64,000 bases of DNA from positions 456,411 through 520,410 of the forward strand of contig NZ_LN831057.1 of the NCBI RefSeq assembly GCF_001375495.1, given 5' to 3'. The translations under genes and the position numbers were made by a program. Positions within the stretch are counted from its first letter, which is position 1. The number at the start of each line of letters is the position of its first letter. Below are positions 8,394 to 16,601 of this stretch, piece by piece. This DNA comes from Flaviflexus massiliensis. Its GTDB lineage: Bacteria > Actinomycetota > Actinomycetes > Actinomycetales > Actinomycetaceae. The notes below the pieces were generated by a model, which was not told the DNA's origin, searched no databases, and was given only the letters and a program-made list of their open reading frames with translations.

Positions 8394-9890
8394 GTGAAGA
8401 CAATTCAGAACTGGGTCGACGGGGAACTGTACACGGGCACCCCGGACGGAACTGTTCCGGTAGAAAACCCTGCAACCGGTGAAATTGAAGGCGAGCTGCT
8501 ACTTGCCTCGCAGGCCGACCTCGACCACACCGTCGAGGTCGCTCGAAAGGCTCAGAAGGAGTGGGCGAAGACCCCGCTTGCCAGGCGCACCGCCATCATG
8601 TTCAAGATGAGGGAGCTGGTGCTCGCGAACCAGGATGAGATCGCCAAGGCCATTGTTGCCGAGCATGGCAAGGACTACTCCGATGCCATTGGCGAGATCC
8701 AGCGCGGCCGAGAAACCCTCGACTTTGCAACCGGTATTAACGTGGCGCTTAAGGGCGAGTACTCCTACGATGTCTCGACGGGAGTTGACGTGCACGCCAT
8801 CCGCCAGCCGGTCGGCGTTGTTGCGGGCATCTGCCCCTTCAACTTCCCCGTCATGGTCCCGATGTGGATGCACCCGATCGCCATTGCGACCGGCAACGCC
8901 TTCATCCTCAAGCCTGCCACCCCGACACCGTCCGCGTCGCTTATCATCGCTCGCCTCTACAAGGAAGCAGGCCTGCCCGACGGGATCTTCAACGTCCTGG
9001 CTGGCGAAAAGGAGCAGGTGACGCGCATCCTCGAACATCCGGGCATCGACGCCATTTCCTTCGTGGGATCCACCCCGGTCGCCCACATCATTCAGGACAA
9101 GGCCATCCAGAATGGCAAGCGCGTTCAGGCGCTTGGTGGAGCAAACAACCACGCGATTGTCCTACCCGATGCCGACCTCGACTTTGCAGCCAAGCACCTG
9201 TCTGCTGCCGCGTTCGGCGCTGCCGGTGAGCGCTGCATGGCACTACCCGTCGTCGTCGCCGTTGGTGGGGTCGGTGAGAAGCTCGCTCGCCTCATCAAGG
9301 ACAACGCAACCCAAATCAAGGTCGGTTACGGCATGGACGAGGGCGTGCAGATGGGACCGGTCATTTCCAGTGCCGCCAAGTCCCGCATCGTCAACCTCGT
9401 CGATGATGCGGAACAGGGTGGAGCAAATGTTGTGCTCGACGGACGCGACCTTGTCATCGAAGGTAAGGAAGGTGGACACTTCCTCGGACCCACGATCGTG
9501 ACCAAGGCATCGACTGACTCGAACCTGTACAAGCAGGAAGTCTTCGGCCCCGTTCTCACCATTGTCGAAGCCGATACCTACGAGGAAGCCATCGGTATCG
9601 TCAACTCCTCCGAATTTGGAAACGGCGCAGCGATCTTCACGAACGATGGTGGAATGGCACGCAAGTTTAAGCTTGAGGTTGAGGCTGGCATGGTCGGCAT
9701 CAACGTTCCGATCCCGACCCCGGTCGCCTACTACTCGTTTGGTGGATGGAAGCAGTCGCTCCTGGGCGACCACCATATCCACGGCCCCGAGGGCGTCCGC
9801 TTCTACACCCGAGCCAAGGCTATTACCACTCGTTGGCCCTCAGAGTCGGGTTCGTATGAGGCATCCATGTCCTTCGTTCGCGAAGACTAA
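8394..9890 (+). CDS. iolA: methylmalonate-semialdehyde dehydrogenase (CoA acylating)
   Basis: Aldehyde dehydrogenase superfamily, 498 aa, expected to turn malonic or methylmalonic semialdehyde into acetyl- or propionyl-CoA at the end of the inositol route. Landmarks: CPFNFPVMVPMWMHP (about 147-161), LKPATPTPSA (172-181), GSTPVAH and catalytic Cys281 in AAGERCMALPV. The IolA/MmsA subgroup is suggested by these motifs plus the position after iolD. I chose the GTG at 8394 because GAGGAG ends 7 nt before it; the in-frame ATG at 8379 has no good spacing. It is probably its own transcript, with an operator-like palindrome upstream and a terminator downstream. Confidence 0.9.
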   Translation: MKTIQNWVDGELYTGTPDGTVPVENPATGEIEGELLLASQADLDHTVEVARKAQKEWAKTPLARRTAIMFKMRELVLANQDEIAKAIVAEHGKDYSDAIGEIQRGRETLDFATGINVALKGEYSYDVSTGVDVHAIRQPVGVVAGICPFNFPVMVPMWMHPIAIATGNAFILKPATPTPSASLIIARLYKEAGLPDGIFNVLAGEKEQVTRILEHPGIDAISFVGSTPVAHIIQDKAIQNGKRVQALGGANNHAIVLPDADLDFAAKHLSAAAFGAAGERCMALPVVVAVGGVGEKLARLIKDNATQIKVGYGMDEGVQMGPVISSAAKSRIVNLVDDAEQGGANVVLDGRDLVIEGKEGGHFLGPTIVTKASTDSNLYKQEVFGPVLTIVEADTYEEAIGIVNSSEFGNGAAIFTNDGGMARKFKLEVEAGMVGINVPIPTPVAYYSFGGWKQSLLGDHHIHGPEGVRFYTRAKAITTRWPSESGSYEASMSFVRED

Positions 9891-9926
9891 TTACGTTCAT
9901 TGAGGGCGATCATGACGATCGCCCCA

Positions 9927-9956
9927 GTGGGAGGCAGGCTTGATACTGCCTCCCAC
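9927..9956 (+). terminator. rho-independent-type terminator after iolA
   Basis: An 11-bp perfect stem (9927-9937 with 9946-9956) and 8-nt loop are followed a few bases later by TTTT, 36 nt past the iolA stop. Confidence 0.75.
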
Positions 9957-10034
9957 CACTACTTTTGGCAACATTTCCTCGGCTGTGCTCCTGCTCGGGG
10001 TGATGAGACCCGGTCAAGCAGGTGCTGTATAAAA

Positions 10035-10056
10035 TTGACCCTTGAAAACGTTTGCC
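10035..10056 (+). promoter_or_regulatory. LacI-type operator and -35 before sugar kinase
   Basis: TTGACC at 10035-10040 is a good -35. Directly after it TGAAAACGTTTGCC (10043-10056) is a CG-centred palindrome (core AAACGTTT, 10046-10053) of the type bound by LacI-family repressors. The -10 is unclear. The only LacI gene in the window is at 16602-17600. Confidence 0.5.
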
Positions 10057-10150
10057 GGGAACGGATGATCCCGGTCAGTTAAGCTGGATCCGGGGCTGGA
10101 AGTGAGCGTGACAACTGCGAGCTGGAGCCCGCAACGTTAGGGGAGAGCTC

Positions 10151-11107
10151 ATGAACAATTCTCAACAATCAATCCTGTGCGTGGGTGAAGCGCTCATCGA
10201 CATAGTCGACCGCGGTGGCAAGAAATCCGAGCATGTTGGTGGCAGTCCGATGAATGTCGCGACCGTTCTCGCGAGCCTTGGTCACCCAACGTCTCTCGCA
10301 TCTTGGTGGGGCAATGATCGACGCGGGCACGAAATTGCGAGAGTAGCCGCATCAGCGGGCCTTCAAATCGTCGAGGGTAGCGACCGCGCAGAGCGCACAT
10401 CGGTCGCGCACGCAACCGTTGACGAGACCGGGCGTGCGACCTACGAATTTGATCTCCTCTGGGAAGTTCCGATTCTGCCCACTCCACGCGAGATTACGCA
10501 CCTTCACGTCGGTTCCATTGGTGCCACGATGGAGCCTGGAGGTTCTGACGTTCTTGCGGCAGTCAAGAGGATGGCTATCCAGGGAACGGTCTCTTACGAC
10601 CCGAATCTCCGCCCCGCCATCATGAAACGACCCAGCAGTGTCAAGGCGCGAGTCGAGGAAATCGTTACCCACTCCGATGTCGTCAAGGTGTCAGATGAGG
10701 ATCTCGAGTGGTTGTACCCCAACACCCCTGTTGAGCAGATCATGCGGAACTGGATCGCCAAGGGCCCCGGACTTGTCATTGTTACCAGGGGACCCTGGGG
10801 AGCCTACGCGAAACTCAGTGCGGACCGAGACATGCTCGTTGTTGATGCACTCGATGTTGAGCTCGCCGACACCGTTGGAGCAGGAGACTCATTCATGGGT
10901 GGCCTGATCTCGGGACTGATTGATGCTGGACTGCTCGGAAGTGCTGCTTCCAAGGGCGCCCTGCGTGAGGCACGCTGGCATGACGTTCAGCCCGCCCTTC
11001 ATTGTGCCGTTATCTCCTCCGGGCTTACTGTCAGTCAACACGGTGCTTACGCGCCCACCCGCGAGGAGATCAACAACGTCATCCTCGCCCAACCAGGACT
11101 CAAGTAA
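10151..11107 (+). CDS. PfkB family sugar kinase, fructokinase-like
   Basis: A 318-aa ribokinase/PfkB kinase. GEALIDIVDRGG near the N-terminus and GGSPMNVATVLASLG at about 30-44 form the substrate side, and GAGDSFMGG at 243-251 holds catalytic Asp246. The pattern is closest to fructokinases/carbohydrate kinases of actinobacteria, so the likely reaction is ATP-dependent phosphorylation of fructose or a related sugar. The ATG follows GGGGAG by 7 nt. It is a single gene bounded by terminators and has a LacI-type operator upstream, unlike the surrounding iol genes. The true substrate is uncertain. Confidence 0.75.
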   Translation: MNNSQQSILCVGEALIDIVDRGGKKSEHVGGSPMNVATVLASLGHPTSLASWWGNDRRGHEIARVAASAGLQIVEGSDRAERTSVAHATVDETGRATYEFDLLWEVPILPTPREITHLHVGSIGATMEPGGSDVLAAVKRMAIQGTVSYDPNLRPAIMKRPSSVKARVEEIVTHSDVVKVSDEDLEWLYPNTPVEQIMRNWIAKGPGLVIVTRGPWGAYAKLSADRDMLVVDALDVELADTVGAGDSFMGGLISGLIDAGLLGSAASKGALREARWHDVQPALHCAVISSGLTVSQHGAYAPTREEINNVILAQPGLK

Positions 11108-11118
11108 CTGAGAATAGA

Positions 11119-11157
11119 TTGGCCCCAGAGCGCACGAAAATGTGCGCCTGGGGCCAA
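11119..11157. terminator. bidirectional hairpin between kinase and TSUP gene
   Basis: A 10-bp outer stem TTGGCCCCAG/CTGGGGCCAA (11119-11128 with 11148-11157) plus an inner CGCAC/GTGCG stem sit between two convergent genes and can serve both. Confidence 0.7.
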
Positions 11158-11173
11158 CGTTCGTTTCGTTCGC

Positions 11174-11962
11174 CTACCAGAAAAGTAGGTAGAGAGCCGA
11201 AATGATGGTGAGCGAAATGATGATGATGTTGAAAAGCTTCTGGTCAATGCGGCGAACGATGAGGTAACCAATGTATGCGCCAATAAGAACGACGGGGATC
11301 AAGATCGCCGCGGTGGAAATGATTTCTCCGGTCATGAGCCCAATGCTTGCGGAGAACGGTACCTTGATGACGTTGACAATAAAGAAGAACCAGGCCTGAG
11401 TTCCGAGGAACCTCCTCATATCGAAACCTGAGGCGATGAAGTAGAGGTTCATAACGGGCCCGCCAGAGTTTGCCGCCATTGTCGTAAACCCACCCAAAGA
11501 CCCGTACAGTGAGCGGATGGAGCGCTTGGCAAACACGTCTCTGATTGTCTCGGCACTGCCCCGTCTCATAAGTAGCAGAGTGAGCGCTGTGAGGATGAGA
11601 AGGATGATGCCGATTGAGCGCCGCATCGTCCCATCACTCACAAAGTAGAGGAATACTGCGCCGATAACGACCCCGATTGTGACCGAGGGGACGAGTTTTT
11701 TCAGTGCGTGCCAGTCAACGTCCTGGTAGTACATGCGCACCGCAATAATGTCCCCAACGATCAGCAGAATGAGGAGGGCTGCCGTCGATTCGCGGGCCGG
11801 CAACACCGCCGCAAAGAGCGCCACAGATAAGGTGACGATCCCCGGTAATGCAGTCTTTCCAATACCCACAAAAAGAGCTGCGATGATCAATGTTGTCCAC
11901 GCGATCGGGGCGAGGTTGGGAATTATCAAAAAATCCTCACTTAGAGACACAATGTTAAGCAC
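11174..11962 (-). CDS. TSUP (TauE/SafE) family membrane transporter
   Basis: A 262-aa integral membrane protein with about seven to eight hydrophobic segments. The N-terminal half has the family pattern VGIGKTALPGIVTLSVALFAAVLPARESTAALLILLIVGD, and the repeat half has a GLGGFTTMAANSGGPVMN-like stretch. TSUP proteins export or import sulfur-containing or organic anions, and no substrate can be assigned here. The GTG at 11960-11962 has no clear Shine-Dalgarno. A TTG at 11929 preceded by GAGGA is an alternative that loses 11 residues. A TGT-N4-ACA site lies 13 nt upstream, tying it to the inositol genes. Confidence 0.75.
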   Translation of the reverse strand: MLNIVSLSEDFLIIPNLAPIAWTTLIIAALFVGIGKTALPGIVTLSVALFAAVLPARESTAALLILLIVGDIIAVRMYYQDVDWHALKKLVPSVTIGVVIGAVFLYFVSDGTMRRSIGIILLILTALTLLLMRRGSAETIRDVFAKRSIRSLYGSLGGFTTMAANSGGPVMNLYFIASGFDMRRFLGTQAWFFFIVNVIKVPFSASIGLMTGEIISTAAILIPVVLIGAYIGYLIVRRIDQKLFNIIIISLTIISALYLLFW

Positions 11963-11974
11963 TAGATCTCGTAA

Positions 11975-11984
11975 TGTTAATACA
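11975..11984. promoter_or_regulatory. TGT-N4-ACA site upstream of TSUP gene
   Basis: TGTTAATACA, flanked as AATGTTAATACAAAT, differs by one base from the site before iolA. It lies 13 nt upstream of the annotated GTG, in a position to block transcription or initiation. Confidence 0.45.
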
Positions 11985-12734
11985 AATAATAATATGTTGG
12001 CGACAAGGTAACGATAGTCAGTACAGTGCTGATAGATCCAATGGAGCGAGTGCTCTGGGCAATATGTCTCACTCGATAGAGGAAGCGTTTTTCTAAATCT
12101 TGGAGCGAAGAATTCTTGGACAAAGAGTTGAGGACTAGTCTCGCATTGAACTGTGGACCTGAATCAATCATTGGCAAGTGACTTGTTAGCGTGCATGGGA
12201 CGAATTGTGGTTGGATCCAACGCCGACATGGTGAAAGTCTGCGAGGGATTGACGACCATTGTCGGTGGGGAGAGGGTGCTGTCTTCGTCGTCCGTAAAAG
12301 TCAAAAACCCTGGCGATTGGCGATCGTGGGCCTGCGTGGCTCCCGTGCGTGGATCATTGATCCTGGCGTTAACGTTGGGGTTAAGGGAATGACGGGACTG
12401 ACTCGTGCGGCTTGCTGCCGAAGGCTGATCGGTGCGACCGGCCAGAAAGTATGGCTTGATATCTACGTGGAATTGGCGGCCAATAGAGCGGAGAGTGGGC
12501 AAGGCTGGCGTTCTCGAAGCGCCTGCCCTGTAGTATTTCAGGTAGTTCAGGCCCTGTGTTGCAAAAGCGGGTCCAAGTATGTAAGCCGTACAAGCCAATT
12601 CTGAATTTCTGCATGTGCCATTGCGTGAAAAGCGCTGTTCGGTGGTGACATTAAGATGTTCAGCAGTGCGCGATTCATGACTATGGGGGTGATCAGAGTG
12701 TCCGCAATTCCTTTGTTTATTGAGGTTTTGCGGC
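11985..12734. other. 750-bp gap without recognisable gene
   Basis: Open frames exist here (for example 12164-12598 minus, 144 codons, and 12191-12604 plus, 137 codons), but none has a Shine-Dalgarno, a coherent hydrophobicity pattern or a family signature that I recognise. The overlapping frames on both strands suggest noncoding sequence or a heavily eroded gene. Confidence 0.4.
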
Positions 12735-12786
12735 TTGACCCGCTCACCATGTTCGCGTAACTTAGAGATATCAATTTGTTATTACA
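12735..12786 (+). promoter_or_regulatory. promoter and candidate operator of second iolG-like gene
   Basis: TTGACC (12735-12740), 17-nt spacing, then TAACTT (12758-12763) form a plausible promoter. TGTTATTACA at 12777-12786 is another TGT-N4-ACA site, just before the ribosome-binding region, where it could act as a roadblock operator. Confidence 0.5.
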
Positions 12787-12797
12787 AAAGGATTGAC

Positions 12798-13826
12798 ATG
12801 AACAAAGAAGTTCGCCCATTTGCAATCGCCCTCCTCGGAGTCGGCCGCATCGGGACGATGCACGCAAGGCTCTTGAAAAAGCATCCGCTCGTCAGTCGAT
12901 TGATTCTTGCTGATGTCCTGCCGGAACGTGCGGAAGAAGCTGCGCAAGAATTGGGCTGCGAGTCCGCAACGCTTGATGAGGTACTCTCACTAGATAACCC
13001 GCTGGGAGTCGAAGGCTTCGTCATCGCAACCGCTACGTCGACCCACGCAGATCTCTTGATCAAGGCCAGCGACCTGGGGATCCCCACATACTGTGAAAAG
13101 CCAATCTCAATGACACTGGACGAGGCGGTTCGTGCACAGGAGGCCCTGGAAGCTGCAGGCTTGCTTCACCACATCGGATTCCACCGTCGCTTTGATGTTG
13201 GATACACAAGGGCGAAGGAACTTGTGCAGAGCGGCGAGCTAGGTGAGGTACGCAGGTTCCATGCTGTTACATGCGATCAGCTACCGCCTGCCGACGATTA
13301 CATCCCAACATCCGGCGGAATTTTCGTTGATTGCAATGCTCACGATTTCGATATTCTGCGGTGGGTACTTGGGCGTGAAGTTGTCGAGGTCTACGCAACT
13401 GGATCGGCCCGCGGCAGGGCAATTTACGCGGAATCTAACGACTATTCCGATGCGGTCTCGATTCTGACTTTTGACGATGGAACGGTCGGAAGTGTTCAGT
13501 CCTCGCGCTACAACGGACAGGGCTACGAAGTTCGCCTTGACATCATGGGCGACAAGGGGTCCGCCAACGTTGGGCTCGACAACAAGGCACCAATGAGGTC
13601 GGTTGAAGATGATGTTGCTTACCCGACTGAAGAACCGTGGACAGATTTTATTGAGCGCTTCAAGCCTTGTTACGAGGCAGAGCTCGATCATTTCCTGAGG
13701 AATCCCATGATTGGGAAGCCCGGTGCATGCACGGCAGCGGATGCAGTGGCAGCTCTCAAGATTGGTCTCGCCTGCAACATCTCGCGCGATGAAAATCGTC
13801 CGGTACGAATTGACGAAATAAAGTAG
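12798..13826 (+). CDS. Gfo/Idh/MocA oxidoreductase, inositol dehydrogenase-like
   Basis: A 342-aa NAD(P)-dependent sugar or inositol dehydrogenase. The Rossmann motif LLGVGRIGTMHARLL is at 12-26, EKPISM at 100-105, HHIGFHRRFD follows, and GGIFVDCNAHDFDI (near 175-188) gives the active-site Asp/His pair. It resembles the product of 117-1100 in motif layout and could use another inositol stereoisomer. The ATG at 12798 follows AAAGGA at short spacing; the longer open frame upstream has no family character. It stands alone, with its own promoter. Confidence 0.8.
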   Translation: MNKEVRPFAIALLGVGRIGTMHARLLKKHPLVSRLILADVLPERAEEAAQELGCESATLDEVLSLDNPLGVEGFVIATATSTHADLLIKASDLGIPTYCEKPISMTLDEAVRAQEALEAAGLLHHIGFHRRFDVGYTRAKELVQSGELGEVRRFHAVTCDQLPPADDYIPTSGGIFVDCNAHDFDILRWVLGREVVEVYATGSARGRAIYAESNDYSDAVSILTFDDGTVGSVQSSRYNGQGYEVRLDIMGDKGSANVGLDNKAPMRSVEDDVAYPTEEPWTDFIERFKPCYEAELDHFLRNPMIGKPGACTAADAVAALKIGLACNISRDENRPVRIDEIK

Positions 13827-13919
13827 TTATGCTGGTGCCCGCGGGCATCTGCATGCAAGTCTTGAGGCGAGTCCGAGAAGGGTGAACGTTTCTAAGTGCT
13901 ACTAAATCTGTAATGAAAA

Positions 13920-13963
13920 GCTCCGGGTTATTTGGCCAGTGTCTTGATTAAACAACCCGGAGC
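13920..13963 (-). terminator. terminator of the decayed Gfo/Idh gene
   Basis: A 10-bp stem GCTCCGGGTT/AACCCGGAGC (13920-13929 with 13954-13963) with a 24-nt loop. Read leftward, TTTTC follows the stem. It also lies 94 nt beyond the rightward gene ending at 13826, so it may act in both directions. Confidence 0.6.
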
Positions 13964-14690
13964 CTATGTGTCTGTATATTGTTTTGAATAAAGATGGGGC
14001 GTACTGACTGCTATAGAGGGAATTGGACTTGGTTAACCTCGACGGGCTAGAAGTACGCGAAGATTCACGGATTGCGTCGGCGAGACGAACCGCCTGAGCG
14101 CCATCCTCAAAGGTTGCGTAATCGAGTGACGTGGGATCTTCTGAACCTGTAATAGCACTGATGAAACTGATCCACTGATGTGTAACCGTGTCATCCCATC
14201 CCATCACATGCCTTGGTGCATACTAGTACTCCTGGAAGGGGTGGCTCGGTTCGGTGACCATGATCTTACTGAAGCCGGCGAGCCCTGACTTTTCAGCTGA
14301 CGTGAAGTACACGTGTAGGTGAGTCAGGTCTTCCATATCCCATATCACTGCTCCCTGTGAGCCGGTGATTTCAATGTATTGGCGACCTTTGCGAACTGTA
14401 GCAACCCTGCTTGCATGAAGAAATGCTGTCTCGCCGGACTTGAGCTGTACCATCAGGTTGAAGCTGTCTTCCGGGTCAACGCCATGCCGTGCTCGTCTAA
14501 GGTGTTCGTTGTCCAGAGTGAATACAACGCCGCTGGCCTCGGCGGGATCTCCAACAATTCAACGGAGGAGGTCAAGGATATGAGAGAAGTCGTAGACCCA
14601 TGATCCCTGCGTGGGATTCTCGAATCGCCACCCGGACCTTGCCTCGGGTGCTCCTGTCCAATCCTGCCCATAACCAATCGTGATGTGGCG

Positions 14691-14699
14691 TAGTGCCCC
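14691..14699. repeat. left 9-bp target site duplication
   Basis: TAGTGCCCC directly abuts the left end of the IS256-type element and is repeated exactly at 16124-16132. IS256-family elements make 8-9 bp duplications. Confidence 0.9.
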
Positions 14700-16123
14700 G
14701 GTTGCGTCCCTTAGTGTGGTGTAACGCTTTCTGATGGTGGGCCTTGGGAAATATTGGGGCGGCCACCGTCAGTAACCTTTCGACTCAACTACCACATCTC
14801 ACCGAAAGGCACGTAACGATGACCGCTGCTCCGCATTCTATCGACCCTGCAACCTATCTGGACGATCTGCTGGCACAGGCTTCCCCGGATCTGATGCGTC
14901 AGATGCTGCAAGGGTTTATCAACCAGATCCTCTCCGCCCAGGCTGATACCGTCTGCGGGGCTGAATACGGCGTCGCTTCTGCTGAGCGGGTCAACCACCG
15001 TAACGGGTACCGTCACCGAGACCTCGACACCCGGGTCGGCACGATCGATGTGGCGGTACCGAAGCTGCGCCACGGCGCGTTCTTCCCGGACTGGCTGTTA
15101 GAGCGACGTTCACGGGCCGAACGAGCCTTATCGACTGTGATCGCGACCTGCTACCTCAAAGGGGTTTCCACCCGTAGGATGAATGACCTGGTGGCAACAC
15201 TTGGGATTTCCAACATGTCGAAATCCCAAGTATCGCGCATGTCGGAAGAACTCGACGAGATGGTCGCAGACTTCAAAAACCGCCCACTCGATCCCGGCGG
15301 GTACGCCTACCTGTCCTGCGACGCATTGACGATCAAAGTGCGCGAAGGCGGCCGGGTGGTCAAATGCTCCGTACTTTTGGCCACCGGTGTTAACGCTGAC
15401 GGGTACCGCGAAATGCTCGGCATACATGTCGCCACTGCGGAATCCAACGCATCGTGGAAAGGCTTCTTCCAGGACTTAAAAGCCCGCGGGCTTTGTGGTG
15501 TCTTCCTTATAACCAGTGACGCCCACGAAGGCATCCAGCACGCCATTTCTGAAGTGCTGCCTGATGCGTCGTGGCAGCGGTGCCGCACCCACTTCGCGAA
15601 AAACCTCTACGAAAAGGTCCCGAAGACACAGTGGCCGATGGTCTCTGCGATGTTCCAGACCATCTTCCAGCAACCCGATGCCTCATCTACTTGGGGACAA
15701 GCCCGGGAGGTCGTCGACTTGTTGGAGCCGAAATTCCCGCAGGTTGCGGCCTATCTGGAGGAGTCGCTTGATGAGGTGTTGGCGTTTACCGCAGCGCCGA
15801 AACCAGTCTGGACGAAGGTGTGGTCGAACAACCCCACCGAGCGGTTAAACAGGGAGATCCGCCGGCGCACCGATGTCGTGGGCATCTTCCCGAACCGCGA
15901 ATCCATCATCCGGCTTGTCGGTGCGGTTCTTGCCGAGCAACACGACGATTGGATCCAACAAAAGCGCTACATGTCACTGTCCGCACTCGAACACACCAAA
16001 CACCTCATGCACCACCCAGGAGGTGATCATGGCGACCAACACCAGCTAACCGCCTAACCCAAAACCCCGAACTTCATACCGAGCCGAAAGCTAGACCGCT
16101 ACACCACTACACGGGACTTGACC
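14700..16123 (+). mobile_element. IS256-family insertion sequence, 1424 bp
   Basis: It is bounded by 9-bp direct repeats and imperfect inverted ends. The left end GGTTGCGTCCC and the reverse complement of the right end GGTCAAGTCCC agree at 8 of 11 positions, and further in both share GTGGTGTA followed by CGNT. One transposase gene fills it. It interrupts a Gfo/Idh gene on the opposite strand. The intact transposase, matching direct repeats and recognisable ends suggest a recent insertion, though the host gene also carries other lesions. Confidence 0.93.
14819..16057 (+). CDS. IS256 family transposase
   Basis: A 412-aa DDE transposase of the mutator/IS256 superfamily. The N-terminal part includes NHRNGYRHRDLDTRVGTIDV and PKLRHGAFFPDWLLERR. 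The catalytic triad is visible as SCDALTIKV (first Asp), LITSDAHEG (second Asp) and NPTERLNREIRRR (Glu). The helix containing DASWQRCRTHFAKN between the second Asp and Glu is typical. The ATG at 14819 opens MTAAPHS; the longer upstream frame is part of the end sequence. No frameshift is seen, so the enzyme appears intact. Confidence 0.95.
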   Translation: MTAAPHSIDPATYLDDLLAQASPDLMRQMLQGFINQILSAQADTVCGAEYGVASAERVNHRNGYRHRDLDTRVGTIDVAVPKLRHGAFFPDWLLERRSRAERALSTVIATCYLKGVSTRRMNDLVATLGISNMSKSQVSRMSEELDEMVADFKNRPLDPGGYAYLSCDALTIKVREGGRVVKCSVLLATGVNADGYREMLGIHVATAESNASWKGFFQDLKARGLCGVFLITSDAHEGIQHAISEVLPDASWQRCRTHFAKNLYEKVPKTQWPMVSAMFQTIFQQPDASSTWGQAREVVDLLEPKFPQVAAYLEESLDEVLAFTAAPKPVWTKVWSNNPTERLNREIRRRTDVVGIFPNRESIIRLVGAVLAEQHDDWIQQKRYMSLSALEHTKHLMHHPGGDHGDQHQLTA

Positions 16124-16132
16124 TAGTGCCCC
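16124..16132. repeat. right 9-bp target site duplication
   Basis: TAGTGCCCC is identical to 14691-14699 and marks the right boundary of the insertion. Confidence 0.9.
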
Positions 16133-16601
16133 CGTCCTTTCGGACTTTATGAGGTCGCGAAGCGCACGGGCAGCGGGTACGAAACGATAATTGTATCCGT
16201 GGCTGAGAGTGCTTGGGAGGAATGCGCAACCTGCAGTAGGTCGGAAGCTTCGTCTGGTTGGATGGTTAGAGGCTTCTCGCACAGCACGTGTTTATTGAGG
16301 TTTAATGCCGTAATTGAAGGAGTAGCGTGAATGTGGTTGGCAGCTAAATTCACGACGAGGTTGACGTCCGAGTGTTCGACAACAGATTGCCAGATGTTTG
16401 TACTTTCTCGAAAACCCCACCGCTGAGCTGTGGCCGTAGTTTTTCTGAGTTTCGTCTGGCTATGCTGATCAGTTCGATTTGAACTGGAAAATCCAGCATG
16501 GTTGCGAGGTTTCTTAGGGTGCGGGTGTGAGCGCGTGCCATCCATCCCGTCCCGATCATACCGATCCCAATTGTGGTCATGTTCTTCGTTAAGCTTCGAA
16601 G

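Larger units (their letters stand above)
14047..16580 (-). pseudogene. Gfo/Idh oxidoreductase pseudogene split by IS256-type element
   Basis: Outside the insertion the leftward strand encodes one dehydrogenase. It begins MTTIGIGMIGTGWMARAHTR at 16580, carries ALNLNKHVLCEKPLTI in a shifted frame, and continues in a third frame through VPAARALRDLIKSERTGAL to the insertion point. It resumes on the far side as RHITIGYGQDW, GSWVYDFSHILDLLR and onward. Removing 14700-16123 plus one 9-bp repeat rejoins the frame exactly. Lesions other than the insertion are two frameshifts between 16580 and 16147, a TGA after ILDLLR (Trp expected) and a TAG after PFQEY near 14223. The C-terminal end is uncertain. 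The gene is nonfunctional as read. Confidence 0.88.

Noticed and set aside
12164..12598. 144-codon minus-strand open frame in the 12-kb gap
   Set aside because: Overlaps an equally long plus-strand frame; composition and hydrophobicity look random.
13836..13847. TGCCCGCGGGCA palindrome after the second iolG-like gene
   Set aside because: A 12-bp palindrome without loop or U tract just after a stop codon; too short to call a terminator or operator.
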